From NCBI GenBank assembly GCA_910579595.1, contig CAJTVM010000058.1, positions 1-16,627 on the forward strand: 16,627 nucleotides of DNA. The letters are read 5' to 3'. Numbering within the stretch: position 1 is the stretch's first letter; each line of letters starts with the position of its first letter. The DNA is from an uncultured Oscillospiraceae bacterium (lineage in GTDB: Bacteria; Bacillota; Clostridia; Oscillospirales; Oscillospiraceae). Shown here piece after piece: positions 12,841-16,627 of the stretch. Both the position numbers and the translations under genes were made by a program. Under the pieces are notes generated by a model. That model saw only the letters and a program-made list of their open reading frames with translations, had not been told where the DNA came from and ran no database searches.

Positions 12841-14847
12841 TCAGTGGTACAGCGGCTCACGCAGCAGCGCCGGGTCCAGCTCCAGCTTCGGCATCATCCG
12901 CAGGGGCTGGCCGTTCTTGTTGACGAAGTAGAGGCTGCCCATCAGGCGTTTGGCCAGCTTCAGGCGCACCGCGTCATACTTTCTGATAATGTCGGCAAGG
13001 ACTCCTTCCCTCTGCTCCTCGGTTGGCTTTTCCCCGTTGTCTTTCAGTGTGGCATCAGCTAAGACATTGTTTTTCCAGGAAAGCGCAATGAATTTGTTAA
13101 CCTTGGTAAAGCCCTCCACCCATTGTTTAATCCGCTCCTCGTCCACCGGCCCGCCGTCATAGTAATGGAAGTCATAGCCATAGAACTGGTAGGCGTCCCG
13201 CAGGCAAAACTCAATGAACGCCCGCTCCTCGTCAGTGGCGTAGTCGTCGTAGGTGCGGTACACGGTGGCAGTGTCAAAGCCAATGACATTGCCCTCCGCT
13301 GTTTCCACGTCATGGATACCTTGGGACGAACAGTAGGTCATGCTCTCGGTATAGGGAATGTCCAAAAATGCGGCCAAGGCAGTGAAGGTAGCCCGGGGGT
13401 TGGTCTTGCCGTCCTCGAAGCGCACCAGCACGCTGTCCTTGTACAGCCGGTCCTCTGGATCGATCATGAAGCTGCGGTTCAGGGAGCGGTCCATGGCCAA
13501 ATCGCTTGCAACAACCAGCTTCCCCTTCAGCTTTTCTTCTTTGTCCTTGAGGAGGCTTCGTTTTTCAATCTGCCAGCGGAAGGTGGCGGCGGCGCTGGTG
13601 GTAAAACGGCGCACGGGCGTGAAGGTCTTGATATATTTGAACGCCTTGAACACCGGAGAGCTGCGAACTTTGTCATATTGCTCGCATAGAAGGACAGTGC
13701 GGTCGTGTTCCCCATGGGTCAGGTCATAGTCGAGGTGTCCAAAGTGGGGCTGGAAGAACAGGGCCGGGGCAATGCGGGCGGCGTGGTCCAGACCGCCCAT
13801 AAATGGGCCTTGAAGCATAAAGAGCATGACCAGAATGTCTTTATCAGAGCGGTTCCCGTTCCAATAGCACTGCCGCGTCAGCTCTTCCTCAAAGTTGGGT
13901 ATATTGCCGTAAGCGCGTTCCTTGTCCGCCTTATCAAAAGTATCTTTGACCTCCTGGATGCTCTTCTCCACATAATCCAGCATAACAGAAGGCAGGCAGA
14001 TGAGATTGGGGTGGTTGTCAAACACCTCGTTGAAGAAGTCGCCGCCGTTGTCGGAGGACAGCTGGGTGTGCCAGATCAGCCGGTGGATATCCTTCACCCC
14101 GATGGGCTTCACCGGGTACTGGCTGTAGTCGATGCCGTACATCTCCTGGAAGTCGATGGGGTAGCGGGAAATCTCCTCCCCAAACAGGAACACGATCTTT
14201 TTCTGCTTCAAAAGCTCCCGCAGATTCAGCACTTGCAAATGGGCGCAGAAGGTCTCCCAGCTGGCATAGTGGAGGTACAGGTGGTTTTCCCGCCCGATGT
14301 CCTCGCTGGGGCGCACGTTGTCGGTCAAATATTCCAGCTCATATTGGCTGTAAACATCCTGGGCCAGGATGGGATCGTCCAAATTTTTGAAAAAATTCCG
14401 GCTCACCACTGGGTGGTTGTAGTTCACATAGCCGCCGAATTCCTGCTTTTCCGGGTCGAAGGGCAGGTAGCCGTTGTCGTCATAGGGATAGAAACGGAGC
14501 GTCAACTCCTCAAATTGGGGGAAGTCCGTCCGGAACAGATAGGGGTACTTTTTCAGTGCCGCGCAGTTTTTCTCATATCGGTTCTTCATCAGCTTCACGT
14601 TGGGCTGGTAAAACGCCTGGGTCATGATGTCCAGGCATTCCTCCCGGAACTGCCCCTCATGGTAGAGCTGGACAAATTGCGTATAGGCAATCCGGTAATT
14701 CCCGCCCATACGCAGCAGGTAAACGGCGGTCTCCATCCGCTCCTCCGGGGAAAGCCCCCCCTGGTGGAGGGCCAGGATATAAGCGTTACAGGCATCCTCA
14801 ACAGCCCCCAACTCGGCGCAGCGGCGGGCGAGATCAATGGTTTGCAT
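12841..14847 (-). CDS. sulfotransferase-fold protein with helical N-terminal domain (668 aa)
   Basis: Residues 1-100 are a TPR-like helical segment. The middle and end carry a diverged sulfotransferase fold: WHTQLSSDNGGDFFNEVFDNHPN (259-281) in the place of the 5'-phosphosulfate loop, FTPVRRFTTSAA (409-420) in the place of the 3'-phosphate-binding R.P..R..S, and VLVRFEDGKTNPRATFTALAAFL (473-495), the usual C-terminal R.EDL..NP..T...L..FL. The canonical SGT of the first loop is changed to SDNGG. The extra N-terminal region of about 250 residues is unassigned and could recognise flagellin or its glycan. No signal peptide, so the protein is cytoplasmic, as expected for modification before export. 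It is first after flagellin and followed nine bases later by the CysC-like kinase, which would supply its donor. Confidence 0.75.
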   Translation of the reverse strand: MQTIDLARRCAELGAVEDACNAYILALHQGGLSPEERMETAVYLLRMGGNYRIAYTQFVQLYHEGQFREECLDIMTQAFYQPNVKLMKNRYEKNCAALKKYPYLFRTDFPQFEELTLRFYPYDDNGYLPFDPEKQEFGGYVNYNHPVVSRNFFKNLDDPILAQDVYSQYELEYLTDNVRPSEDIGRENHLYLHYASWETFCAHLQVLNLRELLKQKKIVFLFGEEISRYPIDFQEMYGIDYSQYPVKPIGVKDIHRLIWHTQLSSDNGGDFFNEVFDNHPNLICLPSVMLDYVEKSIQEVKDTFDKADKERAYGNIPNFEEELTRQCYWNGNRSDKDILVMLFMLQGPFMGGLDHAARIAPALFFQPHFGHLDYDLTHGEHDRTVLLCEQYDKVRSSPVFKAFKYIKTFTPVRRFTTSAAATFRWQIEKRSLLKDKEEKLKGKLVVASDLAMDRSLNRSFMIDPEDRLYKDSVLVRFEDGKTNPRATFTALAAFLDIPYTESMTYCSSQGIHDVETAEGNVIGFDTATVYRTYDDYATDEERAFIEFCLRDAYQFYGYDFHYYDGGPVDEERIKQWVEGFTKVNKFIALSWKNNVLADATLKDNGEKPTEEQREGVLADIIRKYDAVRLKLAKRLMGSLYFVNKNGQPLRMMPKLELDPALLREPLYH

Positions 14848-14875
14848 AGCGCGGCATCCTTTCCGTGTGTAATCA

Positions 14876-14904
14876 TAAAAAGGGGCGGGCTTGCGCCCGC
14901 CCCT
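14876..14904 (-). terminator. intrinsic terminator after flagellin
   Basis: AGGGGCGGGC (14881-14890) and GCCCGCCCCT (14895-14904) form a perfect 10-bp stem with a 4-base loop, followed on the minus strand by TTTTATG. It lies about 35 bp after the flagellin stop and about 30 bp before the next start codon. It should end most flagellin transcripts and let a fraction read into the modification operon, since no clear promoter is visible in the 92-bp gap. Confidence 0.9.
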
Positions 14905-14939
14905 GTGGTTGGGTTTATGCGGTTTGTGCCAGGAACAAA

Positions 14940-16627
14940 TTACTGGAGCAGCTGGAGGACGCCCTGAGGCACCTGGTTGGCCTGAGCCAGCATGGCCTGG
15001 GCGGACTGGATCAGGATGTTGTTCTTGGTGTAGGCCATCATCTCCTCGGCAACGTCGGTGTCGCGGATGGTGGACTCGGCGTCCTGGATGTTCTCGGTCA
15101 TCACGGACAGGTTGTTGATGGTGTGGTCCAGACGGTTCTGAGTGGCGCCCAGAGTACCGCGCACGTCGGACACCTTGTTGATGGCGTTCTTAATGGCGGA
15201 AATGGCATTCTGCGCATCGGTCTGATTGGCGACGCTGATACCGGCGATGCCCAGGGAGGCGCAGTGCATATCGCCGATGTTCACATTCAGCTGGTTGTAG
15301 GGGTCGGCGGTGTCGCCGATCTGGAGAGTCAGACCCTTGCCGGCCTTGGAGAACTGCACGATGCTCGCGCCGGTGGTCTTGTTGGTCCAGGAAGCATCCT
15401 GCTCATTACCCTTGGTGCCCTGGAGGTCCCACTCGTTGTAGTTGGTGAACGCGCCGGCCTTCTCGGTCAGGCGGACAGTGCCGTCCTTGCCGACGGTCTG
15501 GACGTGGAACTTGGTGTTGCCCGCCGCCGCTTTGGACAGCTGCCTGGCAGCCTCGGCGGCGATGCCCGTGGCGCCCTCTTCATAGGCGGTCAGGTCGATC
15601 TCACCAGCAGCGTAGGTGGTCTTCTTGTTCGCGGCGCCCACGACGAAAGTGTAGGTCTCGTCACCGATCTTGATGCTGGCGCCGTTCTTGATGTCGCCGT
15701 CGCTCAACATGAACTCACCCTGGGCCAGCTTGTCTTTGCTGGCTGCGGCCACTGGCGTTCCAGCGTGGACGGCGAAGTCGTAGCCGTTGTTATTGCCGCT
15801 TGCAGCAGTGCTCCAACTTACGCCAACGCCCAGGTCGGTTTGGTTGAACGTCTCTACATCGGCCTCGCTGGGATCGGCGCCGGCGGCACCCTTGCCCTTG
15901 CCGGTCAGAGTGATCTTACCTGCACCATATGTGATGCTGAACTCAAGGCCGCCGATGGTGGCGGTGGTATTGGCAGTGGAAACAGTGAAGGAGAGGTCGC
16001 CAATCGTCAGCGTCGCGATGCCGTCTCCGGCGGTACGTGCGGCCTTCGCCTCAATCGTACCGAGGGTGATTCCGGCACAGGTCAGTGTCGCAACGGTTCC
16101 ATTGGCAGCAACAACGCCCACATCCACCTTCAGGTCACTGAAGTCGATGGTATACACGCCCTTTGCCGCAGCAGCGCCGGAGCCGCGCAGGCCGTCGTTC
16201 ACGGCGGTGACCGTAACGTCGGAGACACCGGCGGCGGAGCTCATGGAGCCGTCCAGCAGCTTGATGCCGTTGAAGTTGGAGCTGTCGGCGATGCGGTTAA
16301 TCTCGCTGCGCAGCTGGTCAACTTCCTTCTGGAGCTGGGCGCGGTCGGTGGAATCCTCGTAGGTGCCGTTGGCGGACTGAGTGGCCAGCTCCACCATACG
16401 GTTGAGCATATCGTGAACCTCGGTCAGGGCGCCCTCAGCGGTCTGCACCAGGGAGATGCCGTCCTTGGCGTTCTTCTGGGCGGTCTCCAGGCCGGTGATC
16501 TGGGCGCGCATCTTCTCGGAAATGGCCAGACCGGCGGCGTCGTCACCGGCGCGGTTGATCTTGTAACCGGAAGAGAGCTTCTCCAGGTTCTTCTTCATGG
16601 CGGAGACGTTGTTGGTGTAGTTGCGGT
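14940..16627 (-). CDS. hag: flagellin, 5' end outside the window
   Basis: Filament subunit; 561 residues are visible. The open frame continues through the window edge (RNYTNNVSAMKKN), so the true start is about 15-20 residues further right and the ATG at 16598 is internal. The N-terminal D0/D1 region has EKLSSGYKINRAGDDAAGLA, then LVQTAEGALTEVHDMLNRM and ELATQSANGT; the C-terminal region has IRDTDVAEEMMAYTKNNILI, then AQAMLAQANQVPQGVLQLL. Between them is a variable domain of about 300 residues, rich in Ala, Gly and Thr, with beta-type repeats. Thr/Ser-rich stretches (STANTTATIG, SWTNKTTGASI) could carry O-glycans. Two cysteines (LTCAG and DMHCASLGI) are unusual for a flagellin. Followed by a strong terminator and the modification genes. 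Confidence 0.97.
   Translation of the reverse strand, partial: RNYTNNVSAMKKNLEKLSSGYKINRAGDDAAGLAISEKMRAQITGLETAQKNAKDGISLVQTAEGALTEVHDMLNRMVELATQSANGTYEDSTDRAQLQKEVDQLRSEINRIADSSNFNGIKLLDGSMSSAAGVSDVTVTAVNDGLRGSGAAAAKGVYTIDFSDLKVDVGVVAANGTVATLTCAGITLGTIEAKAARTAGDGIATLTIGDLSFTVSTANTTATIGGLEFSITYGAGKITLTGKGKGAAGADPSEADVETFNQTDLGVGVSWSTAASGNNNGYDFAVHAGTPVAAASKDKLAQGEFMLSDGDIKNGASIKIGDETYTFVVGAANKKTTYAAGEIDLTAYEEGATGIAAEAARQLSKAAAGNTKFHVQTVGKDGTVRLTEKAGAFTNYNEWDLQGTKGNEQDASWTNKTTGASIVQFSKAGKGLTLQIGDTADPYNQLNVNIGDMHCASLGIAGISVANQTDAQNAISAIKNAINKVSDVRGTLGATQNRLDHTINNLSVMTENIQDAESTIRDTDVAEEMMAYTKNNILIQSAQAMLAQANQVPQGVLQLLQ

Noticed and set aside
13705..14967. Plus-strand open frame of 420 codons
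   Set aside because: Antisense shadow of the sulfotransferase-fold gene, running through its start and the flagellin terminator, without a recognisable motif.
12844..16362. Other plus-strand frames over the sulfotransferase-fold and flagellin genes
   Set aside because: They oppose well-supported minus-strand genes and have no domain, ribosome binding site or neighbour support.

Overview
The window looks like chromosomal DNA of a motile, gut-type Clostridia (Firmicutes, perhaps Oscillospiraceae). The evidence is strong AGGAGG-type ribosome binding sites, a high-GC backbone, a flagellin of Firmicutes type, and AbrB-type and sigma-like regulators of the kind carried on clostridial integrative elements. 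Genus is inference; no rRNA, tRNA or housekeeping marker is present.

Left part (1-4145): accessory DNA resembling the regulatory end of an integrative or mobile element. It holds a small TnpW-like ORF overlapping an AbrB/SpoVT-like gene (minus strand), a divergent 634-codon DUF2325 protein with its own promoter and terminator, about 0.6 kb of hairpin-rich DNA without a convincing gene, and a sigma-70 region-4-like protein with a structured leader.

Middle (4146-6250): visibly AT-richer, scarred DNA. It contains a TIR domain that runs out of frame into a Sel1-repeat protein, a C-terminal stub of a sugar C-methyltransferase-type protein, an unrecognised 82-aa ORF and a 248-bp stretch that may be intron-derived. 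It reads as a deletion/insertion junction between the element and a surface-modification locus.

Right part (6251-16627): one tight, GC-rich, minus-strand gene array that starts with flagellin (5' end outside the window), passes an intrinsic terminator, and continues through a sulfotransferase-fold protein, an APS-kinase-like (CysC) protein, a SAM methyltransferase, a PntC/LicC-like cytidylyltransferase, a class V aminotransferase (PhnW type), phosphoenolpyruvate mutase (AepX), phosphonopyruvate decarboxylase (AepY) and a TrpH-like PHP phosphoesterase. AepX, AepY and PhnW give the full route PEP -> phosphonopyruvate -> phosphonoacetaldehyde -> 2-aminoethylphosphonate (AEP); the cytidylyltransferase would give CMP-AEP.

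The most interesting reading is that this is a flagellin-linked phosphonate decoration system. The CysC-like kinase, sulfotransferase-fold enzyme and TrpH-like 3',5'-bisphosphate phosphatase together look like a 3'-phosphonucleotide donor cycle. It would be either ordinary PAPS sulfation, or a 3'-phospho-CMP-phosphonate donor analogous to the 3'-phospho-CDP-phosphoramidate of Campylobacter. The parts are seen in the sequence; the combined function is inference.
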